A stretch of 64,000 nucleotides of DNA from Microvirga sp. KLBC 81 (GTDB lineage Bacteria; Pseudomonadota; Alphaproteobacteria; Rhizobiales; Beijerinckiaceae), in contig NZ_QDAH01000012.1 in assembly GCF_003075415.1 (NCBI RefSeq), positions 1-64,000 of the forward strand, given 5' to 3'. The notes beneath the pieces were generated by a model. The model was not told the DNA's origin and made no database searches. It saw only the letters and a list, made by a program, of their open reading frames with translations. Numbering within the stretch: position 1 is the stretch's first letter; the number at the start of each line of letters is the position of its first letter. The translations under genes and the position numbers were made by a program. Positions 26,281-34,942 of the stretch are shown here, in pieces.

Positions 26281-27254
26281 GCGGCAGCAGGTCTTTCGTC
26301 ATTTTCCATGTCATAGTGGCAGGCGAATTTGTGGTCGCCCTCCGCCGAGCGCAGCCTGGGAACGCTGCGGGCGCACTCCTCCGTCGCCATCGGGCATCGT
26401 GTGCGGAACACGCAGCCCGAGGGTGGGGCCATGGGAGAAGGAATGTCACCCTTCAGCATGCGTCGGATCTTGGGGGCGTCGGGATCGGCCTTTGGCGAGG
26501 CTGCGAGAAGAGCTCGCGTGTAGGGGTGGCGAGGTCGCGTCGAAATCTCTTGCGCCGACCCGATCTCCATGATGCGGCCGAGATAGAGCACAGCAATGCG
26601 GTCGCACATCAGCTCAACGACATCGAGGTCGTGCGAGATGAACAGCATCGCCAATCCGAAGCGTTGGCGCAGGTCCTGCATCAGGTTGATCACCTGGGCC
26701 TGAACGGACACGTCGAGCGCGGAAACGGGCTCGTCCGCGACGATCAGCCTCGGCTCCACGGCCAGGGCGCGAGCTATCCCGATACGCTGACGCTGACCGC
26801 CGGAAAACTCATGCGGGAAGCGCGACATGTGTGCGGCCGGCAGGCCGACGGTCTCCAACAGTTCTCCGATCCGTTCGGTGCGCCGGGCGCCGGTGGCGAG
26901 CCGATGGGCATCGAGCGCCTCACCGATGATGTCGCGCACGCGCAATCGGGGATTCAGGCTCGCATATGGGTCTTGGAAAACCATCTGCGCGTCGCGGCGG
27001 AGCGTTTTCAATTGCCGTTCGGGTTGCGTCGCGATGTCCTTGCCGTCAAACCGGATCGCACCGGAAGTCGAATCGATGAGCCTCATGACAAGGCGACCGA
27101 TGGTGCTCTTGCCCGAGCCGGACTCGCCAACCAGCCCCAGCACTTCACCGGGTGCCACATGGAAGCTGACATCCTCGACCGCGCGTACGAGATGCGGCGC
27201 CCGGCCAAAATGTTTCGTCAGGCCTTCAACGGCCAGAAGCGGCAAGGCGCTCAT
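26277..27254 (-). CDS. Peptide/nickel-type ABC transporter ATPase, DppF/OppF-like
   Basis: A 325-residue cytoplasmic ATPase subunit. Walker A is GLVGESGSGKSTIGRL, the signature motif is FSGGQRQRIGIARAL, and Walker B is RLIVADEPVSALD. A C-terminal extension carries the oligopeptide-transporter cysteine pattern GCVFRTRCPMATEEC, which in this family is often linked to an iron-sulfur cluster or a conserved structural fold. The start at 27254 is chosen because its ATG overlaps the stop of the upstream ATPase (ATGA). A longer reading frame to 27371 lies within that gene. It pairs with the DppD-like subunit. Confidence 0.93.
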   Translation of the reverse strand: MSALPLLAVEGLTKHFGRAPHLVRAVEDVSFHVAPGEVLGLVGESGSGKSTIGRLVMRLIDSTSGAIRFDGKDIATQPERQLKTLRRDAQMVFQDPYASLNPRLRVRDIIGEALDAHRLATGARRTERIGELLETVGLPAAHMSRFPHEFSGGQRQRIGIARALAVEPRLIVADEPVSALDVSVQAQVINLMQDLRQRFGLAMLFISHDLDVVELMCDRIAVLYLGRIMEIGSAQEISTRPRHPYTRALLAASPKADPDAPKIRRMLKGDIPSPMAPPSGCVFRTRCPMATEECARSVPRLRSAEGDHKFACHYDMENDERPAAA

Positions 27255-28255
27255 GCGAGGGTCTCCCTCCATCTCAGGCAGCGCACGCTGCGATCCATCT
27301 CGGCTTCCAGCATGACCGAGCCGATACGACAGGGATCGGCTGCCTGGCTGCAGCGGGGCGCGAAGGCACAACCTTCGCTGACCTTGCCGATCGAGCCGGG
27401 AATCGACTGCACCACACGGCGCCCGTCCTCTCCACGCCGGGCGCGGGCCGGAAGGCAGTTCAGCAGCGCACTTGTATAGGGGTGGCGTGGCGTGCGGAAG
27501 ATCTCTCCAACCGAGCCGGTCTCGACTACTTGCCCGGCATACATCACGGTCACCCGGTCGGCGATCTCGGCGACGACGCCGAGATTGTGCGTAATGAACA
27601 GAACGCCCATGCCGATCTCCCGCTGCAGCCGTTGGATGAGCGCGAGAATCTGGGCCTGAATGGTCACGTCGAGCGCCGTGGTCGGCTCGTCCGCAATGAG
27701 CAGCGAGGGATTGCAGGACATGGCCAGCGCGATCATTACCCTCTGGCGCATCCCGCCGGACATCTGGTGCGGATACTCGTGGACGCGCCGCCGGGCATTC
27801 GGGATCTCTACGAGATCAAGCATTTCTTCGGCTCGCTTAAGAGCGGCCGAATGGCCGAGGCCCATGTGCAGGCGAACGGATTCGGCGATCTGCTCACCCA
27901 CGGTCAGAACCGGGTTGAGGCTCGTCATCGGCTCCTGGAAGATCATCGCGATCTCGGCGCCGCGCAGCTTGCGCAGGTCCGGCAGGGGCAATGTTGCGAG
28001 GTCGACGGTCTTTCCGGACCGCTGGCGAAACAGAATTTTGCCTCCCGAGACACGTCCGGCTGGGCGAGGAAGCAGGCCCATGGTGGCGAGGCTCGTCACT
28101 GATTTTCCGGAGCCGGACTCTCCCACGAGAGCAACGGTTTCTCCCGCGGAGACGGAAAGCGTTACGCCACGCACCGGAGCGATTTCTCCGCCCTCGGTGC
28201 GAAAGCGGACTTCGAGGTCCTGGATGGAGAGAAGAGAAGGCGCATCCATGCTCAC
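27251..28255 (-). CDS. Peptide/nickel-type ABC transporter ATPase, DppD/OppD-like
   Basis: A 334-residue ATPase subunit. Walker A is ALVGESGSGKSVTSLA, the signature motif is MSGGMRQRVMIALAM, and Walker B is SLLIADEPTTALD. The C-terminal oligopeptide-transporter extension has cysteines in CAFAPRCSQAADPC. The start is most likely the GTG at 28255, which overlaps the stop of the permease gene (GTGA); an in-frame ATG follows at 28249. It heterodimerises with the DppF-like subunit to drive the two permeases encoded just upstream. Confidence 0.93.
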   Translation of the reverse strand: MSMDAPSLLSIQDLEVRFRTEGGEIAPVRGVTLSVSAGETVALVGESGSGKSVTSLATMGLLPRPAGRVSGGKILFRQRSGKTVDLATLPLPDLRKLRGAEIAMIFQEPMTSLNPVLTVGEQIAESVRLHMGLGHSAALKRAEEMLDLVEIPNARRRVHEYPHQMSGGMRQRVMIALAMSCNPSLLIADEPTTALDVTIQAQILALIQRLQREIGMGVLFITHNLGVVAEIADRVTVMYAGQVVETGSVGEIFRTPRHPYTSALLNCLPARARRGEDGRRVVQSIPGSIGKVSEGCAFAPRCSQAADPCRIGSVMLEAEMDRSVRCLRWRETLA

Positions 28256-29100
28256 AATGCCTTCCGCAGCTTGGGATCGAGCATATCGCGCAACCCGTCG
28301 CCGACGATCTGGAGTGAAAGGGCAGCCAGCACGATGGCCACCCCCGGGAAGAGCACAACCCAGAAGGCCTGGTCCGCATATTGCTGACCGGAGGCGATCA
28401 TGGTTCCCCAGGTCGGCAACTCAGGCGGCACGCCCGCGCCCAAGAAGGACAGACCGGCCTCGGCCAGGACCGCATAGGCGAAAATGAAGGTCGCCTGCAC
28501 CAGAACCGGGGAGGCGACGTTCAGGAGAATATGCACGGACAGGATCCGGCGTGTCGAAACACCCAACGCGCGGGCTGCCTCGACGAAGGGCAGTTCGCGG
28601 ATCACCAGGGTCGATGCGCGCACCACACGGATCACACGCGGCGTGTAGACGATGGAGAGGGCCAGCACGACGTTGAAGGCGGAGGCCCCGAGGACGGCCA
28701 CTAGGAAGATCGCCAGCAGAATGTCAGGGAGCGCCATCAACGCATCGACCACACGCATGATGATACTGTCGAGGGTCCGGAAGTAACCTGCCAGGAGCCC
28801 GCAAAGAGTGCCGACCGTCATCGAGGCAACCACCACGGCGAAGCCGATACCGATTGAGGCGCGGGCGCCATAGATGATGCGGGACAGAATATCCCGGCCA
28901 AACTCGTCGGTGCCCAGCCAGTTCAGTTCGCCCGGCGGCTTGAGACGGCGAATGACTTTGATCGCGGTCGGATCGTAAGGAGCGACCCACGGAGCCAGGA
29001 GCGCCATCAGTGCGATGGCGCACAGCACGATGAAGGCGACGAAGACGAGCTTGCGCCGGAACATGCGGCGGAAGAACAGGAGAAGGGTGGATTGTTCCAT
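28252..29100 (-). CDS. Peptide/nickel-type ABC transporter permease, DppC-like
   Basis: A 282-residue inner-membrane subunit with six predicted helices. A short cytoplasmic N-terminus is followed by FVAFIVLCAIALMALLAPWV, the family segment GTDEFGRDILSRIIYGARAS, and the ATPase-coupling EAA-like loop EAARALGVSTRRILSVHILL. The ending SLQIVGDGLRDMLDPKLR is characteristic of DppC. It starts two bases after the DppB-like stop and overlaps the DppD-like gene. Confidence 0.93.
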   Translation of the reverse strand: MEQSTLLLFFRRMFRRKLVFVAFIVLCAIALMALLAPWVAPYDPTAIKVIRRLKPPGELNWLGTDEFGRDILSRIIYGARASIGIGFAVVVASMTVGTLCGLLAGYFRTLDSIIMRVVDALMALPDILLAIFLVAVLGASAFNVVLALSIVYTPRVIRVVRASTLVIRELPFVEAARALGVSTRRILSVHILLNVASPVLVQATFIFAYAVLAEAGLSFLGAGVPPELPTWGTMIASGQQYADQAFWVVLFPGVAIVLAALSLQIVGDGLRDMLDPKLRKAL

Positions 29101-29102
29101 GT

Positions 29103-30044
29103 TCAGTACCGCACGCGAGGATCGACGAAGGTGTAGATGATGTCGATCAGCAGATTGATCAGCACATAGATCGCGGCCACGATGATGAGCGCTCCCTGGA
29201 TGACCGGGTAGTCCCGCCGCAGCACGGCCGAGACCACGAGGTTGCCGATACCGGGAAGCCCGAACACGGTCTCGGTGACGATGGCGCCGCCGACGAGAAG
29301 GGCTGCCGTGAGACCCACGACGGTGATGATCGGCACGAGCGCGTTGCCGAAGGCATGGCGCAGAACCACACGTGCTTCGGACAGACCCTTCGAGCGTGCG
29401 GTGCGGACATAATCGTCGCTCAGCACGTCGAGCATGCTGGCTCGTGTGAATCGAATAATCAGGGCTGAATTGACGATCCCGAGAACGGTTGCGGGCAGTG
29501 CCAGATGAAGGATGCGTTCCATGAATGGCGCGCCCGGCTCACCATATCCGGCGACGGGAAACCAACCAAGGCGGACGGCGAAGAGTTGAATGAATATGAG
29601 ACCGAGCCAGAAACTCGGGATATTGGCCGCCAGCATGGCGAGACCGCTGACGATCTGGTCCGCCAGACGCCCACGCCACACGGCCGAGACAATGCCGGCC
29701 GGAATACCGACCAGGGTGGCGATGGAGACGGAGAAGAGCGCCAGAAAGAAGGTGGGCTCGGCGCGTTCTGCGATGGCCTGAATGACAGGACGCTGCAGGA
29801 ATATCGACTCTCCCAGATTGCCGGATGCGATTTCCTTGAGCCACAAGACAAACTGAACAAGAATCGGTTTGTCGAGTCCGTAGACCTGACGCAAGCGGGC
29901 GATATCCTCAGCCGTCGCCTGATCTCCAAGCATCAATGCCGCTGGATCACCAGGCGCGAGCCGCGTCAGAAAAAAGACCATTGTGGCCACCAGGAACATG
30001 ACGATGAGAAGACTTCCAAGGCGTCGACCAAGCTTCAGCCACAT
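29103..30044 (-). CDS. Peptide/nickel-type ABC transporter permease, DppB-like
   Basis: A 313-residue inner-membrane permease. The N-terminal helix SLLIVMFLVATMVFFLTRLA is followed by the family motif PGDPAALMLGDQATAEDIAR, LRQVYGLDKPILVQF, and the coupling loop YVRTARSKGLSEARVVLRHA. The end DIIYTFVDPRVRY is typical of DppB. It lies 75 bases downstream of the binding-protein gene, and a terminator-like stem sits in that gap, which probably lowers permease expression relative to the binding protein. Confidence 0.93.
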   Translation of the reverse strand: MWLKLGRRLGSLLIVMFLVATMVFFLTRLAPGDPAALMLGDQATAEDIARLRQVYGLDKPILVQFVLWLKEIASGNLGESIFLQRPVIQAIAERAEPTFFLALFSVSIATLVGIPAGIVSAVWRGRLADQIVSGLAMLAANIPSFWLGLIFIQLFAVRLGWFPVAGYGEPGAPFMERILHLALPATVLGIVNSALIIRFTRASMLDVLSDDYVRTARSKGLSEARVVLRHAFGNALVPIITVVGLTAALLVGGAIVTETVFGLPGIGNLVVSAVLRRDYPVIQGALIIVAAIYVLINLLIDIIYTFVDPRVRY

Positions 30045-30058
30045 TGCTTCCGGCTCCG

Positions 30059-30092
30059 AAAAAGAGGCAGAGGCGCATCTTTCGCCTCTGCC
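30059..30092 (-). terminator. Intercistronic terminator between binding-protein and permease genes
   Basis: On the minus strand GGCAGAGGCG, a seven-base loop and CGCCTCTGCC are followed by TCTTTTT. The stem is ten perfect pairs. Placed inside an operon, it would stop most transcripts after the binding-protein gene. Confidence 0.7.
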
Positions 30093-30119
30093 GATGCCTA
30101 TTCGAGGAATGTCTGCCGC

Positions 30120-31685
30120 CTATTTGGTCAGTTCAACGTTCCAGAAGGCGGGCATCATCATCGGCGTATAGCCTTTCATCTTCTTCGAGAGGCCACTCAA
30201 CGAGGCGAAGTTCCCAGCCCGGATGTAAGGGACTTCATCATAGATAACCTGCTGCACCTTGCCCCAAAGCGCACCCCGCTTTGCTGTATCCGGTTCGCTG
30301 TTGAAGGCCGAAAGGGCCGCATCCTTCGCAGGGGTCTTCCACCAGCCCGGAGCACCGTCGCCGAGTTGCGGAGGCGAGAGCATTGGATCCGGCATGAATG
30401 CCGAGTGGGTGATATAGACATCCCAGAGAGCCGGATCGCCGCGGCGCTGGACCAAAGTAGCCCAATCGACAACGTCGAGCGTGACGTTGAAGCCCGCTGC
30501 CTTCAACTGCTCGGCCATGACGAGCGCCATGCGGTTGTGGAAGTCATACTGCTTGGAATTGAGGATTCGAATGGGCGTGCCGTCGTATTTGGCCTCGGCC
30601 AGGAGCTTCTTGGCACCCTCGGCATCGCCTTTGTTGTACTTGTCGGCGCCCGCGGTGGAGTAGAAGGGAGACCCTTTCGGGAAATGCTCGCCGGCGACCT
30701 GATAGAATTTCGGATCGCCAAAGCCTGCGAGCAGAAGCTCCTCCGCGTTCAATGCCATCTGAAACGCCTGACGGATCTTCACGTCCGCCATTGGACCCTG
30801 TTTGGTGTTGGTCGGGAAGTAAGGAAACCCGTAAGGCATTGTCAGCACGGCCGTCGCGGATGGAGCCGTCGAAACTTTCTTGAAGCTCTCGACCGGAAGC
30901 TGGTCGGCAAATTGGTATTGTCCCGCCAACACGCCCTCGACGCGCGTATTTGCGTTCGGGACAGGGATAAAGCGCAGTTCGTCGATCTTCGCTTCGCGCT
31001 TGCCGGCATAGCCACTCGCAGGCTCGCTGCGCGAGGAATACGCGTCGTTCTTCACGAGAACCACGTACTGATCCGGCTTGCGCTCCCGGAATTTGTAGGG
31101 ACCGGTGCCGATGAACTCGACGAGGGGATTGGCGATCGATTCCTTCGCCATAATGACGGCAAACCCCGAGGGCAGGGCGAGGTGTGCCAGCAATGCGGGC
31201 TGAAGCTCATTCAGCTTGATTTCGACTGTTGAGGGGCCTTTCGCGGAGATCGAGTCGATGCTCTTGGCGAGCGCCTTGCCGCGTGGGGTCATATCGACCC
31301 AGCGTTTGAGGGAGGCGACAACGTCTTCGGAAGCGAGTTCGCGGCCGTTATGAAACTTTACGCCTTTTCGCAGCTCGACGGTGTAGGTTTTGCCGTCTGG
31401 CGAAATGGTCGGCATGCCGGCAGCCAGCATGGGCTGGACTGCAGAATTGCTGTCGAAGGTGAACAGCGGCTCGTAGACATGCTGCATGATGATGCTGACG
31501 AGGTCAGCCGTCGATGCCATGGGGTCGAGCGACTGGGGCTCACCGATCATGGCGAGATTGGCGCTTGTCGTCGTTTGCGCCCAAGCCGGGAACGTCCCAA
31601 ACAGTGTTGCCGCGGCCAGCCCTGTTGCAGCCAGTCCGAGCCCGCGGCGCGTGAGAGCGCCCGTGCAATGCCGACGATCCTTCAT
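30120..31685 (-). CDS. Periplasmic solute-binding protein of the peptide/nickel ABC family (SBP_bac_5)
   Basis: A 521-residue binding protein of cluster C. It begins with a signal peptide of Tat type (twin arginine in LTRRGLGLAATGLAAATLFG, cleavage near AWAQ). It then shows family segments EPQSLDPMASTADLVSIIMQ, AELR-like VELRKGVKFHNGREL, and GTGPYKFRERKPDQYV. The ATG at 31685 is chosen because GGAGG lies five bases upstream; a longer start at 31712 lacks one. It is the first gene of the operon. The ligand could be a peptide, an acylated amino acid or a related compound; the divergent amidohydrolase favours an N-acyl substrate. Confidence 0.93.
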   Translation of the reverse strand: MKDRRHCTGALTRRGLGLAATGLAAATLFGTFPAWAQTTTSANLAMIGEPQSLDPMASTADLVSIIMQHVYEPLFTFDSNSAVQPMLAAGMPTISPDGKTYTVELRKGVKFHNGRELASEDVVASLKRWVDMTPRGKALAKSIDSISAKGPSTVEIKLNELQPALLAHLALPSGFAVIMAKESIANPLVEFIGTGPYKFRERKPDQYVVLVKNDAYSSRSEPASGYAGKREAKIDELRFIPVPNANTRVEGVLAGQYQFADQLPVESFKKVSTAPSATAVLTMPYGFPYFPTNTKQGPMADVKIRQAFQMALNAEELLLAGFGDPKFYQVAGEHFPKGSPFYSTAGADKYNKGDAEGAKKLLAEAKYDGTPIRILNSKQYDFHNRMALVMAEQLKAAGFNVTLDVVDWATLVQRRGDPALWDVYITHSAFMPDPMLSPPQLGDGAPGWWKTPAKDAALSAFNSEPDTAKRGALWGKVQQVIYDEVPYIRAGNFASLSGLSKKMKGYTPMMMPAFWNVELTK

Positions 31686-31712
31686 ACAGTCCTCCATTGA
31701 TCCCACGCCCAC

Positions 31713-31915
31713 GATTGCGTTCCCTTATGGTTCATGCAGGCGGCGTTGAAAGTTTATTAAGCGATCTTTTCTGGTGTCAATTCCCTTGACCCAAAATACC
31801 GCGGATACTAGGCATTATTACTGGTGGATTGAGAGTGGAATTACGTGGCGGGCCGTCCTTCATGTAATTTTTTTTCAAAACCAACGACAAATATGCCGAA
31901 AGGGGCTTGCTCGCC
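31713..31915. promoter_or_regulatory. Divergent control region of the transporter operon and the amidohydrolase genes
   Basis: About 200 AT-rich bases between two divergent operons. Possible operator elements are GAAA-N16-TTTC near 31748-31771 and an AATTAC...GTAATT inverted pair at 31839-31844 and 31864-31869. The RpiR protein encoded in the operon is the likely ligand. The exact site is not established. Confidence 0.4.
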
Positions 31916-33049
31916 ATGAGTTTTGATCTGGTTCTGCGCGGAGGGCGCGTCATCGATCCGTCGCAGTCGATCAATCGAGTGACGGATGTTGCGTTTTCCG
32001 CCGGGAGGGTCGTTGCGACCGGCGACAATCTTGCAGAGAGTGCTCGTACGGTTCAGGACGTCGGCGGCAAGATTGTTACGCCTGGTCTGATTGATCTGCA
32101 TACTCACGTTTATTGGGGCGGAACTTCGCTGGGCGTCGATCCGCTCGTCCTGGCCCGCGGCGGATGTACGACCCTCGTCGACACGGGAAGCGCCGGCCCA
32201 GGCAATTATCCGGGTTTTCTCGAGCATGTGATCAAGCCCTCGCCGGTGCGCATCGTCGCTTATCTCAACGTTTCCTTTGCCGGGATCTACGGCTTCTCCA
32301 AACGTGTCATGGTAGGAGAGAGCGGTGATCTGCGCCTCATGGCGCCCATCGACGCAGCCGAAGTCGCCGAAGCGAACCGCGATACGCTCGCGGGCATCAA
32401 AGTCCGGGTCGGCTTCCACGCCTCAGGTAATTCAGGGGTCGTTCCGCTGGATATCGGCCGCCAGGTGGCGGAGCGCGTGAACATGCCCATGATGGTGCAT
32501 ATTGATCACCCGCCACCGACGTTGCCCGAGGTGCTTGAGCGTCTGCGTGAGGGCGATGTTCTCACCCATTGTTTCCGTCCATTCCCGAACACGCCCGCCA
32601 CTGCCGACGGCAAGGTGCACCCAGCCGTGATCGACGCCCGTCAGCGAGGCGTTATCTTCGACATTGGACACGGCATGGGATCCTTCTCATTCCAGACAGC
32701 ACGGATCATGCTGGAGAATGGCTTCATGCCGGACTGCATCTCCAGTGACGTGCACGCCCTCTGCATCGACGGACCGGCTTTCGATCTGTTGACCACAATG
32801 TCGAAGTTCCTCTGTCTGGGCATGCCTCTGGACGAAGTGATCAGGGCCGCAACTCAAAATCCAGCCCTGGCTCTCAGGCGTCCGGAACTTGGCACCTTCA
32901 AGTCCGGCAGCGCGGGCGATGCCTCGATTCTGGAGCTTCAGGACGGCGCATTCGATTATGTGGATTCCGTCGGGGAACATCTTCCTGGAACGATGCGCTT
33001 GGCTGCACGAGGCGTCGTCATCAACGGCCAAATATGGCATCAAGCATGA
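31916..33049 (+). CDS. Amidohydrolase/deacetylase family metallohydrolase (dihydroorotase-like)
   Basis: A 377-residue cytoplasmic metal-dependent hydrolase of the amidohydrolase superfamily (the cog3964 type, which includes deacetylases of N-acetyl and O-acetyl substrates). Visible features are DLVLRGGRVIDPSQSINRVT, the metal motif GLIDLHTHVYWGG, histidines in MMVHIDHPPP and LTHCFRP, DIGHGMGSFSF, and the catalytic aspartate region CISSDVHAL. The ATG at 31916 is preferred over one nine bases earlier. It is divergent from the ABC operon and followed by a RidA gene, so it probably deacylates the imported compound. Confidence 0.88.
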   Translation: MSFDLVLRGGRVIDPSQSINRVTDVAFSAGRVVATGDNLAESARTVQDVGGKIVTPGLIDLHTHVYWGGTSLGVDPLVLARGGCTTLVDTGSAGPGNYPGFLEHVIKPSPVRIVAYLNVSFAGIYGFSKRVMVGESGDLRLMAPIDAAEVAEANRDTLAGIKVRVGFHASGNSGVVPLDIGRQVAERVNMPMMVHIDHPPPTLPEVLERLREGDVLTHCFRPFPNTPATADGKVHPAVIDARQRGVIFDIGHGMGSFSFQTARIMLENGFMPDCISSDVHALCIDGPAFDLLTTMSKFLCLGMPLDEVIRAATQNPALALRRPELGTFKSGSAGDASILELQDGAFDYVDSVGEHLPGTMRLAARGVVINGQIWHQA

Positions 33050-33063
33050 GAGGAGCTTCAATC

Positions 33064-33522
33064 ATGACGCCTGAAGAGAAACTTGCGTCTCTTGGTCTGG
33101 TGCTGCCGGACGCGCCGGTGCCGGTGGCCAACTATGTTCCTTATCGCCTGGCCGGCAATCTTCTCTACCTCTCCGGCCAGGGTCCCAAGCGCGTCGACGG
33201 CACCTACCGGCCGGGCCGCCTGGGGCGGGACACGACGATCGAGGAGGCTTATGAGGACGCCCGCCTGACAGGGCTCAACCTGCTGGCCGTCGCGAAATCG
33301 GCCCTTGGCGAATTGAGCCGTATCGAGGCGGTGGTCAAACTGCTCGGCATGGTCAACGCCGAACCGGATTTCTCCGACCATCCCAAGGTCATCAACGGTT
33401 GCTCCGATCTTCTCGTCGAGGTGCTGGGCGAGGCGGGCCGGCATGCCCGTTCGGCCGTCGGCATGGGCTCGCTGCCCAACCGCATGACGGTCGAGATCGA
33501 AGCCATCCTTGTTCGCGACTGA
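33064..33522 (+). CDS. RidA/YjgF family protein
   Basis: A 152-residue protein of the RidA superfamily, which hydrolyses reactive enamine or imine intermediates of amino-acid metabolism. Segments LYLSGQGPKRVDGTYRPGRL, TGLNLLAVAKSALGELSRIE, VNGCSDLLVEVLGE-like INGCSDLLVEVLGEAGRHAR and SAVGMGSLPNRMTVEIEAIL match the longer Atu-type RidA branch. The arginine common in catalytic RidA near the C-terminal trimer cleft may correspond to HARSAVG. It begins 14 bases after the amidohydrolase stop with GAGGAG before the ATG, so the two are cotranscribed. Confidence 0.9.
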   Translation: MTPEEKLASLGLVLPDAPVPVANYVPYRLAGNLLYLSGQGPKRVDGTYRPGRLGRDTTIEEAYEDARLTGLNLLAVAKSALGELSRIEAVVKLLGMVNAEPDFSDHPKVINGCSDLLVEVLGEAGRHARSAVGMGSLPNRMTVEIEAILVRD

Positions 33523-33739
33523 TTGGGTGCCGTCAGCATTAAAACCCTGAAAGCAGAGGTCGCACGGCAATTCGGGACGCCCGCCCGGGGCGGTTCGAGT
33601 TCGACCTGACCGCCATCTGTGTCCACCCGCAGCTCTAACTGCGGGCTCTTCTCAGCCGTAGCGCCTGATCACTTGTGCCGCGTCTCTCCAGTTCTGTGAT
33701 GAGGGGAGATGCTGGTGGAGGACAAGCCTCTTGGCGCCT

Positions 33740-33771
33740 GAAAAGATGGTACCCCGCTCTGGCGGGGTACC
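33740..33771 (-). terminator. Perfect ten-base stem terminator, minus strand
   Basis: GGTACCCCGC and GCGGGGTACC flank a four-base loop at 33748-33771. On the minus strand ATCTTTTC follows. It lies just past the small gene ending at 33817 and fits as its terminator. Confidence 0.6.
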
Positions 33772-33816
33772 GTACCTGCATTCGCTTTGTAAGGGAGCAG
33801 GCACAAGGGGTAGTTC

Positions 33817-33999
33817 CTACTTTGCCGGGATGCTCTCTCTGACCGGAGCGGGGCTGGAGTTTGCCTTCAGGGCCTCCTTGTCAGCCTCGTGCAGGAGCTT
33901 GTCGACGGTCTGTGTCCGCTTGGCCTCAAGCTCCTTCTGGCGATCAGCCTCGGCCTTCATCCTGTTCTCGGATGTATATGATCCGCGATAGTAGCACAT
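33817..33999 (-). CDS. Small charged hypothetical protein
   Basis: A 60-residue protein starting MCYYRGSYTSENRMKAEADR with a long charged helix (QKELEAKRTQTVDKLLHEAD). The ATG at 33999 is chosen because GGAGG lies five bases upstream; an ATG at 34011 overlaps that site. No transmembrane segment is seen. The function is unknown. It lies 44 bases downstream of the cupin gene on the same strand and is followed by a strong terminator, so it could be the last gene of that transcript. Confidence 0.6.
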   Translation of the reverse strand: MCYYRGSYTSENRMKAEADRQKELEAKRTQTVDKLLHEADKEALKANSSPAPVRESIPAK

Positions 34000-34043
34000 C
34001 GTTCCCTCCATCTCTTGGACATTCAGTAACCCGGCAGGATGGG

Positions 34044-34511
34044 CTATTGAGATTTGCTCGGGTCATCTGCAGGGTTCGCATACTTGATGGCAAACGGCCC
34101 TTCCGAGTCGATCTGCACCACAGAGTCCATGCTCGTAAAGGCAAAGTGATTCATGTTGGCCGGGAGATCGACAAATCCGCCGCTGCCGAGTTTCTCAGCT
34201 TTGGCTTCATCCAGCTTGTCGCCCATGCCAAAGTGGAAATCACCCGAGATGACTGTTATGCGCTCGGCCGTGGGATGGCTGTGGGCCGGAACCTTATAGC
34301 CTGCGGGCGTCTTCAATCGGATCGTGAACGGGCCCGCCTTGTGGGGATCGCCTGACAAGACAGCAATCTGTGCCCCTTTTGGCAGAACGGGCGGGGCCGG
34401 CTCCCACCGGAGTTGATCTGCTCTCATGGCCTGCACGGCCTTGTGGTCCTGAGCCAGCAGCGTGCCGGTGGCAGCAAGGAGAAGCGCAGTGGTGGCAATG
34501 ATTGGGCGCAT
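34044..34511 (-). CDS. Exported cupin-domain protein
   Basis: A 155-residue protein with a signal peptide (MRPIIATTALLLAATGTLLA, cleavage near AQD) and a single cupin barrel. Metal-binding residues appear in the form HSHPTAER (His-x-His-x3-4-Glu) followed by VISGDFHFGMGDKLDEA, and the second cupin motif includes VDLPANMNHFAF. It belongs to small periplasmic cupins of unknown substrate. It is alone apart from the small gene downstream. Confidence 0.85.
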   Translation of the reverse strand: MRPIIATTALLLAATGTLLAQDHKAVQAMRADQLRWEPAPPVLPKGAQIAVLSGDPHKAGPFTIRLKTPAGYKVPAHSHPTAERITVISGDFHFGMGDKLDEAKAEKLGSGGFVDLPANMNHFAFTSMDSVVQIDSEGPFAIKYANPADDPSKSQ

Positions 34512-34942
34512 GACGAAAACTCCCTTGTTCTGAGACGAAGGGCTTGGCCCTGATGAAGCCTCGGAGCGGATGCTGGGAGGGGCTGAGTGGAGTCTTGCCT
34601 TACTGCTGCGGCTCCTGGACTCGCTCCCAACCCGCCGTTCGTGGGGAAAGCCGCTCTGCTGCAGCCCGTTCGGATGCCGCAGCGGTCATCGCGGCAAAGG
34701 TCGGAGGTGGTGCCATGGCGGACCTCCTCTCAGCTGGTCGTGCGCACCTCTCGAAATCGGCACGCTGCCATCAAGAGCAACGCCTCAAGGCTCTGCCTAT
34801 GTCGGCAATCTGTCAAGCGGAAGAACGGACGTGGAGCAAAGGAATTGACGAGCCTCTTTGCTCCTCGACGGATTGTTCCATGGAGCCAGCAGGAGAACGT
34901 GACGATATTCGCCACGGGTACGACCGGAACAGTTGGACGAAA
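34512..34942. other. Stretch without an intact gene
   Basis: It contains the upstream region of the cupin gene and the sequence that replaces the rest of the broken FAD oxidoreductase gene. Several ORFs are open, but none has a recognisable or protein-like translation. Confidence 0.35.

Noticed and set aside
29505..31232. 575-residue plus-strand ORF
   Set aside because: Antisense to the permease and binding-protein genes of the peptide-ABC operon.
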